DNA of 64,000 nucleotides from Stutzerimonas stutzeri (GTDB lineage: Bacteria > Pseudomonadota > Gammaproteobacteria > Pseudomonadales > Pseudomonadaceae): NCBI GenBank assembly GCA_002345575.1, contig DDVX01000002.1:62001-126000 (forward strand). The letters are read 5' to 3'. The position numbers were made by a program, and so were the translations under genes. The notes under the pieces are model-generated. The model was given only the letters and a program-made list of their open reading frames with translations, was not told the origin of the DNA and did no database searches. Within the stretch, counting starts at the first letter, position 1. Each line of letters starts with the position of its first letter. This document shows positions 39,840 through 47,892 of this stretch, in pieces.

Positions 39840-39909
39840 GGGCGGATCCACGACAGGGGTGATGGGGGTGGAGTATAGCCAGTCGTATCCACAGATCAGG
39901 GGGGCGGTC

Positions 39910-40641
39910 ATGAACGGCTTCAGACCGGGCTTGCTGCCGACGCTGGTGGTGTTGGCTTTGTTGCCGGTACTGGTCTGGCTGGGATTCTGGCAACTGGAGC
40001 GCGGCGAGCAGAAGCGCGACCTGCTGGAACGTCAGGAAGCTCGCGCCCAACTCGGTCCTTTGTCGCCCGCTGAGCTTGAGGGGCTGACGGACCCTGCATA
40101 CAGCCGCGTGTACCTACAGGGTCGTTTCGATGCCGAACACAGCTTCCTGCTCGACAGCCGTACCCGCGACGGCCAGGTCGGGGTCGAGCTGCTACAGCCT
40201 TTCCAGGATCAGGCCAGCGGGCTCTGGGTGATCGTCAACCGCGGCTGGGTGCCCTGGCCGGACCGGCGCATTCCCCCGCAATTCGATACACCCGAGCAGG
40301 ATCTGAAGCTCGCCGCCTGGGTCTATGTGCCGCCTGGCAAGCCTTTCGTTCTCGACCGGGGCATGGCTGAAGGCTGGCCGCGGCTGATCAATCATGTGGA
40401 CATGCAGCAGCTGTGGCAGGCGCTCGGGCGCGAGGGCGTGGCCTATGAGCTGCGCCTCGAACCGGGGCCTGCGGCCTACCGCGCCGATTGGCCCGTGACC
40501 ACCATGAGTCCGGCGCAGCATCGGGGCTATGCCGTGCAGTGGTTTGCGCTGGCTGCGGCGTTGCTGGCGCTGTTCATTTATCTGGGCGTGCATCAGGCAC
40601 GGGAGAGTCGCCATGGTGAGCATGAATCCGACCGCCGTTGA
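39910..40641 (+). CDS. Surf1-family cytochrome oxidase assembly protein
   Basis: 243 residues with the Surf1 layout: N-terminal membrane helix (LLPTLVVLALLPVLVWLGFWQLERGEQKR, where GFWQLxR is the family signature), a large periplasmic domain including VIVNRGWVPWPDRR, and a C-terminal helix beginning HRGYAVQWFALAAALLALFIYLG. Surf1 helps insert heme a into subunit I. Start at ATG 39910. The next gene starts within its last codons. Confidence 0.93.
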   Translation: MNGFRPGLLPTLVVLALLPVLVWLGFWQLERGEQKRDLLERQEARAQLGPLSPAELEGLTDPAYSRVYLQGRFDAEHSFLLDSRTRDGQVGVELLQPFQDQASGLWVIVNRGWVPWPDRRIPPQFDTPEQDLKLAAWVYVPPGKPFVLDRGMAEGWPRLINHVDMQQLWQALGREGVAYELRLEPGPAAYRADWPVTTMSPAQHRGYAVQWFALAAALLALFIYLGVHQARESRHGEHESDRR

Positions 40642-41191
40642 GCCGAGACGGGCTCGTGGACGGCTGCAGCTGCTGCTGATCATCAGCGTGGTGTTGGGGC
40701 CGATGCTGCTTGCCTCGGCCATGTACCGCTTCGGTTTCTGGGTGCCGGAAAGTCGCAGCTACGACGGTGTGCTGGTCGCCAATGGCCAGGGCCGCGAGGC
40801 GCTCGGCGTGCAGGCCGGGACGGAGGCACGCTGGGAGTTGCTGGTCACGGCACCGCAAGGCTGCAACGAAAACTGCCAGGAGCTGGTCTATCTGGCTCGA
40901 CAGATCAATATCGGCCTGGCCCGCGAAGCGGGCCGGGCAGGGCATGCGCTGGCAACGCCGCAGGCCCAAGATGCTGCTTATGAACAACGCCTGCAGCGCG
41001 AATATCCGCGGCTCAAGCGCTATGCATTGGATGCTTCCGTGTACTCGGCCAATCCTGAAGCGCCGGCCGCACCGCAGCTGTGGATCGTCGACCCCCACGG
41101 CAACCTGGTTTTGCGTTACGCGGTGGGTGCCGACGGCAAGGCGATTCTTGATGACCTTAAGTACCTGCTGAAGATTTCGCAAATAGGCTGA
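40613..41191 (+). CDS. Membrane-anchored protein of the oxidase locus, thioredoxin-like with CxxxC
   Basis: 192 residues. One N-terminal helix (LQLLLIISVVLGPMLLASAMYRF) anchors a periplasmic domain that contains GCNENCQELVYLARQINIGLA and, later, PQLWIVDPHGNLVLRY. The CxxxC and following helix resemble the copper motif of Sco proteins, and the VDPHGN turn resembles their His region, so a divergent Sco or thioredoxin fold is likely. It has the same place as PA0111 between surf1 and ctaA in P. aeruginosa. GGGAG precedes ATG 40613. A role in copper or thiol handling for the oxidase is inference. Confidence 0.75.
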   Translation: MVSMNPTAVEPRRARGRLQLLLIISVVLGPMLLASAMYRFGFWVPESRSYDGVLVANGQGREALGVQAGTEARWELLVTAPQGCNENCQELVYLARQINIGLAREAGRAGHALATPQAQDAAYEQRLQREYPRLKRYALDASVYSANPEAPAAPQLWIVDPHGNLVLRYAVGADGKAILDDLKYLLKISQIG

Positions 41192-41257
41192 CGGCAGCGG
41201 AAAAGGACAAGCAAGCCGCTACCAGCTTCCAGCCGTGTCGTAAGCAAAGAGGACCTT

Positions 41258-42346
41258 ATGCCCGCCCGATCACGCCCTGGTTACCGCCTCGCCCTGATCG
41301 CCACCGCCCTGGCTGTGGTAGTGGTGCTGCTGGGCGCATACACGCGGCTGACCCATGCCGGCCTCGGCTGCCCGGACTGGCCCGGTTGCTACGGCTTTCT
41401 TGCGGTGCCGATGAGCGAGCATAAGCAGGTGCTGGCTGCCGAACGCTTCCCCGATGCGCCGCTGGAGGTGCGCAAGGGTTGGAACGAGATGGTCCATCGC
41501 TACTTCGCCGGTGCGCTCGGGCTGGTGATCGTCGGTTTGGCGGTGCAGGCGCTGCGTCGTCGCGGCGAGCCGGGCCAGCCGCTGCAGTTGCCGCTGTTAC
41601 TGCTCGCCGTGGTGATCGCACAAGCCATCTTCGGCATGTGGACGGTGACGTTGCAGCTCTGGCCGCAGATCGTCACTACCCATCTGCTGGGCGGCTTCGC
41701 CACCCTGAGCCTGTTGTTTCTGCTTTGCCTGCGCTTATCCGGGCGTCTGCCGCCGTTAGCGGTGCCCGTGACACCGCGGCTGCGGCTATTCGCCGGGCTG
41801 GCCATGGGGCTGGTTATCGCCCAGATCACCCTCGGTGGCTGGGTCAGCAGCAACTATGCCGCAGTTGCCTGCACGGACTTCCCCACCTGCCATGGCCAGT
41901 GGTGGCCGCAGATGGACTTTTCCCGCGCCTTCGATCTGAGCCACCACGACATCGGCCCCAACTACCTCGGCGGTTTGCTCTATGGCGAGGCGCGTACCGC
42001 CATCCACGTCGCCCACCGGATAGGCGCACTGATTGTCACCCTGTTTCTGCTGGCGCTGGCCTGGCGACTGTTCCGTCAAGGATTCGGTGCGCTGGCCGCA
42101 CTGCTGCTGGCGGCACTTGCGGTGCAGGTCGGGCTTGGCATCAGCAACGTGCTGCTCAACCTGCCGCTGGCTGTCGCGGTTGCCCACAATGGCGGCGGTG
42201 CGGCCCTGTTACTCGTGCTGGTACTGATCAATTTCCGCCTGCGGCAGCCAGCCCGGGCCGTTGCCCGGACATATGCTGAAACCGCTAGCGGAACGCTGCG
42301 ACGCGACCCCAATGGCGCTGGCGGTGTCGAACTGCCCAGCCAATGA
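41258..42346 (+). CDS. ctaA: Heme A synthase CtaA (Cox15)
   Basis: Oxidises the C8 methyl group of heme O to the formyl group of heme A. 362 residues, eight membrane helices. Blocks GAYTRLTHAGLGCPDWPGCYGF, WNEMVHRYFAGALGLVIVGLA and LGGWVSSNYAAVACTDFPTCHGQWWP, plus AIHVAHRIGALIVTLFLLAL and AHNGGGAALLL, carry the conserved heme-ligand histidines and Cys pairs. GAGGACCT precedes ATG 41258. Works after CyoE, encoded next. Confidence 0.94.
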   Translation: MPARSRPGYRLALIATALAVVVVLLGAYTRLTHAGLGCPDWPGCYGFLAVPMSEHKQVLAAERFPDAPLEVRKGWNEMVHRYFAGALGLVIVGLAVQALRRRGEPGQPLQLPLLLLAVVIAQAIFGMWTVTLQLWPQIVTTHLLGGFATLSLLFLLCLRLSGRLPPLAVPVTPRLRLFAGLAMGLVIAQITLGGWVSSNYAAVACTDFPTCHGQWWPQMDFSRAFDLSHHDIGPNYLGGLLYGEARTAIHVAHRIGALIVTLFLLALAWRLFRQGFGALAALLLAALAVQVGLGISNVLLNLPLAVAVAHNGGGAALLLVLVLINFRLRQPARAVARTYAETASGTLRRDPNGAGGVELPSQ

Positions 42347-42363
42347 TTACAAGGAGAAGCCCC

Positions 42364-43263
42364 ATGGCCACAGCACTCAGCCAATCGAGCAGCGCGGCAA
42401 GTTGGCGTGATTATCTGGAACTGACCAAGCCCAAGGTGGTGCTGCTGATGCTCATCACCTCGCTGGTGGGCATGTTTCTCGCCACCCGTGCCGGGGTGCC
42501 TTGGGTGGTACTGCTGTTCGGCAACCTGGGCATTGCCCTTTGCGCCGGGGGAGCGGCGGCGGTCAACCATGTAGTGGACCGCCGCATCGATGCGGTGATG
42601 GCGCGCACTCACAAGCGGCCGCTGGCCGAGGGGCGGGTTTCCCCCTTCGCCGCGCTGGCCTTCGCACTGGCGCTGAGCGTTGCCGGTCTGGCGCTGCTGC
42701 TGGTTTTCACCAACGCCCTGGCGGCCTGGCTGACACTGGCCTCGCTGCTCGGCTATGCGGTGGTCTATACCGGCTTTCTCAAGCGGGCGACGCCGCAGAA
42801 CATCGTTATCGGCGGGCTGGCCGGTGCGGCGCCTCCGCTGCTTGGCTGGGTTGCGGTGACAGGGCAGATCAGCGCCGAGCCGCTGCTGTTGGTGCTGATC
42901 ATCTTTGCCTGGACACCTCCGCACTTCTGGGCCCTGGCCATCCATCGCAAGGCCGAATACGCCAAGGTCGACATTCCCATGCTGCCGGTCACCCACGGTG
43001 AGCACTACACCAAGGTGCACATTCTGCTCTATACGCTGATGCTGCTGGCGGTGAGCGTCATGCCTTTCGCCATCCACATGAGCGGCCCGTTGTACCTGGT
43101 CGCGGCCTTGGTACTGGGCGCGCGTTTTCTGTATTGGGCCGTCGTGCTGTACCGCGACAGCCGGCCACATGCGGCAATCAAGACCTTCAAATTCAGCATC
43201 TGGTACTTGTTTGCCCTGTTCATCGCGCTGCTGGTTGACCATTATCTGCTGCTCAACCTTTGA
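42364..43263 (+). CDS. cyoE: Protoheme IX farnesyltransferase (heme O synthase)
   Basis: Adds farnesyl to heme B to give heme O, the precursor of heme A. 299 residues and about nine membrane helices. The polyprenyl transferase motif NHVVDRRIDAVMARTHKRPL and the second acidic region HRKAEYAKVDIPMLPVTHG are present. ATG 42364 has AGGAG 7 bases upstream; an ATG at 42343 overlapping ctaA is also in frame but gives an extension not found in homologues. Called ctaB in oxidase loci. Confidence 0.94.
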   Translation: MATALSQSSSAASWRDYLELTKPKVVLLMLITSLVGMFLATRAGVPWVVLLFGNLGIALCAGGAAAVNHVVDRRIDAVMARTHKRPLAEGRVSPFAALAFALALSVAGLALLLVFTNALAAWLTLASLLGYAVVYTGFLKRATPQNIVIGGLAGAAPPLLGWVAVTGQISAEPLLLVLIIFAWTPPHFWALAIHRKAEYAKVDIPMLPVTHGEHYTKVHILLYTLMLLAVSVMPFAIHMSGPLYLVAALVLGARFLYWAVVLYRDSRPHAAIKTFKFSIWYLFALFIALLVDHYLLLNL

Positions 43264-43281
43264 ACCACCTCAGGGACGTAT

Positions 43282-43917
43282 ATGAGCCGTATTCAGACCA
43301 CTGTCTTCATCCTTGTCGCGCTGATTGCGCTGGTCGTCGGGCTCAAGGTCTATCGGGTGCTCGACCGTGAGCCGCAGATCGATCCGACCCGGATGCTGGA
43401 TGCAGGGATCATCCTGTTGCCGCAGAGCCGCCCGGTGCCGCCGCTGAGCCTGACCAATCAGGATGGCGAAGCGGTGCAGATGGATGAGCTGCAGGGCAAG
43501 TGGACGCTGCTGTTCTTTGGCTACACGTTCTGCCCGGACATCTGCCCGGCGACCTTGGCCGAGCTGCGCAAGTTGCGCAGCGAGCTACCCGAGACGGTGC
43601 GCGAGCGCATGCAGCCGGTGCTGGTCAGCGTCGATCCGCACCGTGACACGCCTGAACAACTGGGCAAGTACCTGAAGTTTTTTGGTGACGGCTTCATTGG
43701 CCTGACAGGCTCGCTGGAGGCGATCCAGACCTTGGCCAACGGCGTCGGCATTCCCTTCATTCCCGGTGATACCAGCCGGGAAAACTACACCGTGGATCAC
43801 AGCGGTAACCTGGTCATCATCGGCCCGGATGGACGTCAGCGCGGATTCATCCGTGCGCCGCTGAAGGTGCAGAAACTGCGTGAGCAGCTGCCAGGTTTGC
43901 TGAGCCAGTCGGAGTAG
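43282..43917 (+). CDS. Sco1/SenC copper chaperone
   Basis: 211 residues: one N-terminal membrane helix (TTVFILVALIALVVGLKV), then a thioredoxin fold with the copper ligands Cys84 and Cys88 in FCPDICPATLAEL and His173 in YTVDHSGNLVII. Sco proteins mature the CuA site of subunit II. Last gene of the oxidase locus on this strand; its stop is one base from the end of the convergent BtrH-like gene, so the two operons meet with no visible terminator. Confidence 0.94.
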   Translation: MSRIQTTVFILVALIALVVGLKVYRVLDREPQIDPTRMLDAGIILLPQSRPVPPLSLTNQDGEAVQMDELQGKWTLLFFGYTFCPDICPATLAELRKLRSELPETVRERMQPVLVSVDPHRDTPEQLGKYLKFFGDGFIGLTGSLEAIQTLANGVGIPFIPGDTSRENYTVDHSGNLVIIGPDGRQRGFIRAPLKVQKLREQLPGLLSQSE

Positions 43918-43918
43918 G

Positions 43919-44914
43919 TCAGCGCCTGGCCCAGGCGCCCAATTGCCGCACCAGATCGCGCTCCTGCACGGCGATGGCCTCCAGCATGCCGGCAATGGCT
44001 CTGAAATCGCCATTGCCCTGCTTGTTTCGAGACTGCCGCACACAGGCCGAGGCGAACTGGCGCCAGTCGTCACCGATGCGGGTCAGTTGCGTGGCCATGT
44101 CATTGAGCGCGGGCTCGCCCAGCAGCGTGCCGGATTCCTGCAGAAAGCTTGCGTACATGAAGCGGAAGCCCGCACCGCCGGTTCCTATCTCTTCCTGCAT
44201 TCGCACAATATGGGTGAGATAGAGCCGGTTGTACTTGGTTTGCGCCGGGTCGAGCTTGCGTAGCTGCGCGGCCAGGTGGCGAATGCCGCGAATACCGATC
44301 CAGGGCAGCGGCATGCCATCAAGGATGCGCGTGGTGGAAACCAAGCTCTTGCGAATCAGACGATCCCAGTCCTGCTCGGACGGCACGTCCTCGACCCAGT
44401 ACAACAGCCCGTTGCCGGCCAGCGCGCCCTTGGCGAAGCGTGCTTTTTGCAGGTCGGCGCTGGCGCAGCGCACCGGCTCCTCGAACACCGGGTCGCTGAG
44501 CAGGTAGTCGTCCCCATCACGCCCGTAGGCCAGCAGGTTGTGCGCGTTGAAGTGAAAGCGCATTTCCGGCGGGAAGTAGGGCAGCCAGAATACCGAACTC
44601 TGCAAACCAGTCAGGCGACCATCGCTCAGCGCACGGTCCAGTGCTACGCGGCCCTGCTCCGGCTGGCGGAAGGTGGCCGTCTGCAGCCGCGCGCCGAGGC
44701 GTTTGCTCAGTGTCCTGATGATGTGCTTGGGCGGCATCCGGTAGGCAATCAGCGGCATGCCACCGAGCTTGACGATGGGCAGGTAGGCGAACGCCAGCCC
44801 CGAAGCCAGGCCGAAGGCCATCGGTTCGCTCATGGGCAGGCCGGCGTGGGTCAGCAGGTTAGCCATCACCCCGGTTTCGCAGTGGGCGCTCTGGCGATGT
44901 TGAAAAGCGCTCAT
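43919..44914 (-). CDS. BtrH N-terminal domain protein (DUF4872), acyltransferase/peptidase-like
   Basis: 331 residues. The N-terminus has the BtrH_N pattern AHCETGVMANLLTHAGL-x-MSEPMAFGLASGLAFAY, with Cys12 in the place of the presumed nucleophile; a papain-like fold is expected. Later FHFNAHNLLAYGRDGDDYLLSDPV is the conserved His/Asp half, followed by a helical DUF4872 region. In butirosin synthesis BtrH moves an acyl group from a carrier protein to the antibiotic. Last gene of the DarA/DarB-like operon; it overlaps the gene before it by 4 bases (ATGA). It may off-load or transfer the condensed acyl product, which is inference. Confidence 0.78.
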   Translation of the reverse strand: MSAFQHRQSAHCETGVMANLLTHAGLPMSEPMAFGLASGLAFAYLPIVKLGGMPLIAYRMPPKHIIRTLSKRLGARLQTATFRQPEQGRVALDRALSDGRLTGLQSSVFWLPYFPPEMRFHFNAHNLLAYGRDGDDYLLSDPVFEEPVRCASADLQKARFAKGALAGNGLLYWVEDVPSEQDWDRLIRKSLVSTTRILDGMPLPWIGIRGIRHLAAQLRKLDPAQTKYNRLYLTHIVRMQEEIGTGGAGFRFMYASFLQESGTLLGEPALNDMATQLTRIGDDWRQFASACVRQSRNKQGNGDFRAIAGMLEAIAVQERDLVRQLGAWARR

Positions 44915-45321
44915 TGCGGCAGCTCCTGCTGGTAGCGGATCAGTTCAGCGACATCCAGACCGAAGGCCTCGGCGTAGCGAGCCAGCTGCCGTGCTGAAAG
45001 GCGGCGGTAGATGGACGGGCGAAAATGCCGGCGGATGCGCCACTGCCAGAAGCCAGTCACCTGTGCCAGTGCCGGCTCGTCGAGGCGGTAGCGATACATC
45101 AGGCATTTTAGCGGCGAGGCCTGGCCGCTTTGCCATTCGGCCAGGGCTCTGGCCTCCTGTTCTTCAAGCTCTGCCACGGCGAGCTGCGTTGCATAGGATT
45201 CGGGGTCCCAGCCAGCACTTTGCGTGCCGCAATAATGGCCTTGCTCATCGACGGCATACAGCAGTTTGCTGTGGCCGCCGTAGCTGCTGCCCGGGTCCTG
45301 CGGGACTTCCTCAAGCTTCAT
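44911..45321 (-). CDS. Unrecognised protein in the DarA/DarB operon
   Basis: 136 residues from ATG 45321. I do not recognise a family. The middle is rich in Glu and Ala (AVAELEEQEARALAEW); the last third is basic and aromatic (FWQWRIRRHFRPSIYRRLSARQLARYAEAFG), resembling a helical, possibly HTH-like segment. Two Cys are spaced far apart. No signal or membrane segment. It overlaps the preceding ketosynthase gene by 11 bases and the following BtrH-like gene by 4, so all three products are probably translated together. The small size would suit an adaptor, but no carrier-protein DSL motif is visible. Confidence 0.6.
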   Translation of the reverse strand: MKLEEVPQDPGSSYGGHSKLLYAVDEQGHYCGTQSAGWDPESYATQLAVAELEEQEARALAEWQSGQASPLKCLMYRYRLDEPALAQVTGFWQWRIRRHFRPSIYRRLSARQLARYAEAFGLDVAELIRYQQELPQ

Positions 45322-46468
45322 CGGGCGCAACCACGGTCATGTGCAGAAAAGCGCTGGAGAAACGGCCACTTTCCGGCACATAGCCCAGCAAGCGCTGGCC
45401 GATCTTGAGCTGGCCACTGTGGAACAGCTCGTCGAGCATGATGAAGAAGGAGGCCGCACCGGTATTGCCCTTGCGCGTCAGATTGGTGAACCAGCGCTCC
45501 TGCGGGATGGCGAAGTCGACGCGCGCCAGGCCCTCGGCCAGACGATCGCGAAAGAACTCCGAGGAATAGTGCGGCAGGAACCAGTCGATGTCCTCGGCAC
45601 GCATTTCGCGACGGTGGCGGATGCGTTGCAGCGTCTCTTCGACGGTGACTTTGACGATGTTCTCGTTGAGCAGTTTGACGTTCTGCTTGATGGCCATTAC
45701 CGAGCGGCGACTGCGTTCCTCGGCCTCCAGGCGGCTCCAGCCGACCAGCTGTTCGCCCTGCATTTCCGCGCCGCCATACATGCATGCCGGAAAGCGGTCG
45801 GCGAAGGAGAGAATGTCGATCCAGTCGATGCGCAGGCTCAGGCCCTTGGGGTTGGGCCGGTCTTCCAGCCAGACCGCGCCAGCGCCGTCGGAGAGCATCC
45901 AGCGCAAGAAATCCTTCTCGAAGGCGAGCTCCGGGCGGCGCTCCAGTTCCTCGTCGATGCCCTCGATCTCGGCGCTGAAATTGCGCGCCTGCATCAATAC
46001 CGAGGCGACTTCCGAGCCGCAGGCGACGGCGTTGCGGCTTTCGCCACTGGCGACGTTTAGCCAGGCGTATTTCAGGGCGCTGACGCCGCACAGGCAGATC
46101 CCTGCGGTGGTCACCACCTCGCAGGGGGGGTTGCCCAGTTCGCCATGCACCATTACCGCGTGGCCGGGCATGGTCTGGTCCGGCGAGGAGGTGCTGGCTA
46201 CCAGACACTGAATGTTCTGCAGTTCGTCAGCACTGGCCAAGCCGCGAATGGCTGCTGCGGACAACTGCGCATTGGTCATGCTCGGCTCGCCCGTGGCCGG
46301 GTCGATCACATAGTGACGCTGTCGGATACCGTTGCTGCGCAGCACGATGGAGCGTGCCCGCGAGGGTCGTTCGCCGACCTGGCCGAGGCGAGCTTCCATT
46401 TGCTCATTGCCCACTGGGTCGTGGGGCAGGCAAGCGCTGATACGGTTGATATAAACGGGCTTGGCCAC
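45311..46468 (-). CDS. DarB-like beta-ketoacyl-ACP synthase III
   Basis: 385 residues of the thiolase fold (FabH/KAS III branch). The catalytic triad can be placed: nucleophile Cys125 (or Cys127) in TTAGICLCGVSAL, His300 in WFLPHYSSEFF and Asn335 in RKGNTGAAS. Sequence style (RSNGIRQRHYVID, STSSPDQTMPGHAVMVHGELG) recalls DarB, the ketosynthase of dialkylresorcinol synthesis, rather than the housekeeping FabH. GTG start at 46468 with GAGG 8 bases upstream. It follows the DarA-like gene by 18 bases. Substrates cannot be deduced, and no carrier protein gene is adjacent. Confidence 0.85.
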   Translation of the reverse strand: MAKPVYINRISACLPHDPVGNEQMEARLGQVGERPSRARSIVLRSNGIRQRHYVIDPATGEPSMTNAQLSAAAIRGLASADELQNIQCLVASTSSPDQTMPGHAVMVHGELGNPPCEVVTTAGICLCGVSALKYAWLNVASGESRNAVACGSEVASVLMQARNFSAEIEGIDEELERRPELAFEKDFLRWMLSDGAGAVWLEDRPNPKGLSLRIDWIDILSFADRFPACMYGGAEMQGEQLVGWSRLEAEERSRRSVMAIKQNVKLLNENIVKVTVEETLQRIRHRREMRAEDIDWFLPHYSSEFFRDRLAEGLARVDFAIPQERWFTNLTRKGNTGAASFFIMLDELFHSGQLKIGQRLLGYVPESGRFSSAFLHMTVVAPDEA

Positions 46469-46486
46469 GAATCGGTCCTCGAAACG

Positions 46487-47401
46487 TTACTCGCCGGAGG
46501 GCGCGGCAAAATAGGCTTTTTCCCGCTGAATGCGGGCGCGGGTCAGCGGGCTAAGCAGCTTCTTCAGCAGCGCGGTAACCGGCACCACGGTGAGGATCAG
46601 GCTCAGCAGAAAGACAATGTAGAAGACCAGACCGACACGCCGACGCAGGCTGTGCTGCGGCCCAAGCGCCGCCAGCAGCGTGCCCCAGGCCTTGAAACTG
46701 CGGGTGCCGACGCGCTCGCTGGCGATCAGCTTTTCATCCACCCGCACTGCACCGAGGCCACGCAGCATCGGCTGCTCGATGGCGCCATCCTGCTTCAGAC
46801 GTTCGCCGATGGCCACGCCGAAACGCTGTGCATCGGCGATCTCCGCTTCGCTGATACCGGCTTTGGGAATGCAGGCGAACGGCTGTTGGCGGCCGGTGAA
46901 CATCCACAGAGGCGTGGCCAGGAAGCTTGCCGCCGTGCCGCATTCGTCGGTCAGCACAATGTTGTCCACCAGCCGCGCGCCCAGCGCATCGAGGCGCGCC
47001 TTGAGCTTCTCCTGGGCCATCAGCCACATGTTGCGACATCCGATCAGCGTGACCACGGGCGTGTTGCTCAGAAGCTGCGCCGCTTCTGGCGTGGCAAGAA
47101 AGCTGGTAATGGGGCGGGATGGCGAGAGGAACCAGACTTGGTAGGCGAGAATCACTAGGTCATAGCGCTTGTCGGCATCCACCTGCAGCGGCCGCAGCGG
47201 CTCCGGGCGCATCAGTACGGTTTCGGGGAAGATGCTGAAAAACGTGAGAAACGGCCAGGGAAAGGGATAAGGTGTGGCCGGTTGCACCGGCAGAAAGTCC
47301 ACTTGCACGTCGTCACACGCCAGCAGCGGCGCGCAGACGGACTGCACCAGACGGCCGAGCTGTCCTGTTTGCGAATAGTGAACGACCAATACCTGGCGCA
47401 T
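46487..47401 (-). CDS. DarA-like dialkylresorcinol condensing enzyme
   Basis: 304 residues. The N-terminus QVLVVHYSQTGQLGRLVQS is a flavodoxin-like P-loop start seen in the DarA family; the middle has DLVILAYQVWFLSPSRPITSFL and LIGCRNMWLMAQEKLKARLDALGA. A C-terminal membrane helix (VGLVFYIVFLLSLILTVVPV) and a basic tail suggest inner-membrane attachment. In P. chlororaphis and in flexirubin clusters, DarA and DarB condense two acyl chains to a cyclohexanedione or resorcinol. ATG 47401 was chosen over the in-frame GTG at 47416; both have weak ribosome sites. First gene of the operon. Confidence 0.8.
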   Translation of the reverse strand: MRQVLVVHYSQTGQLGRLVQSVCAPLLACDDVQVDFLPVQPATPYPFPWPFLTFFSIFPETVLMRPEPLRPLQVDADKRYDLVILAYQVWFLSPSRPITSFLATPEAAQLLSNTPVVTLIGCRNMWLMAQEKLKARLDALGARLVDNIVLTDECGTAASFLATPLWMFTGRQQPFACIPKAGISEAEIADAQRFGVAIGERLKQDGAIEQPMLRGLGAVRVDEKLIASERVGTRSFKAWGTLLAALGPQHSLRRRVGLVFYIVFLLSLILTVVPVTALLKKLLSPLTRARIQREKAYFAAPSGE

Positions 47402-47421
47402 GGAAACTTCAGTCACTGAAA

Positions 47422-47892
47422 ATGGCCGCGATTATGCCACAGCAAATAAATCTGAATGTAACGCGCGCCTGGTTGGCTGCCGGGCTTGTGACGCTTGGCA
47501 TGGGGGCCGTTCAGGCGGCGGATATCCGCTTGCAGGTTGCAGACCTGTCGGAGGGGACGCTGCATGCGCAACTGCATGCAGTGGATGCCGATGATTGGGA
47601 CGCGCCCCTTCGCCAGGCCAGCGGCAAGCCAGGATTGCTGGTTTTCTACGACGTCCCGCCGGGACGCTATGCCATCGAGCTCTTCGTCGACCTCAACGGT
47701 AACGGTGAGCTGGATGTCAGCCCCAGGGGTATCCCGCGCGAGCCGGTAGGCTTCTCAAGCAATCCGCGTTTGAAACGAAGCAAACCCTTGCTGCAGGACT
47801 GCGCCTTCAAGCACGGCACGGAACACAGCGAAGTCGTCATCGAGCTGCGAGGCGCAAAGCTAGCGCGTAGCGCAGCCCGGACTGTTGACTAG
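47422..47892 (+). CDS. DUF2141-family exported protein
   Basis: About 156 residues. A signal peptide (AWLAAGLVTLGMGAVQAA) precedes a beta-sandwich with GKPGLLVFYDVPPGRYAIELFVDLNGNGELDVSPRGIPREPVGFS, where the DLNGNGELD loop looks calcium-binding and is the DUF2141 hallmark. The start is uncertain between ATG 47422 and ATG 47434. It is divergent from the DarA-like gene with about 20 bases between starts. Its last 4 bases overlap the end of the convergent lipocalin gene. Function unknown; it might belong to the neighbouring pathway. Confidence 0.72.
   Translation: MAAIMPQQINLNVTRAWLAAGLVTLGMGAVQAADIRLQVADLSEGTLHAQLHAVDADDWDAPLRQASGKPGLLVFYDVPPGRYAIELFVDLNGNGELDVSPRGIPREPVGFSSNPRLKRSKPLLQDCAFKHGTEHSEVVIELRGAKLARSAARTVD

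Noticed and set aside
42076..43242. A 388-codon open frame on the minus strand inside ctaA/cyoE
   Set aside because: Same composition bias as the complement of membrane helices; no domain.
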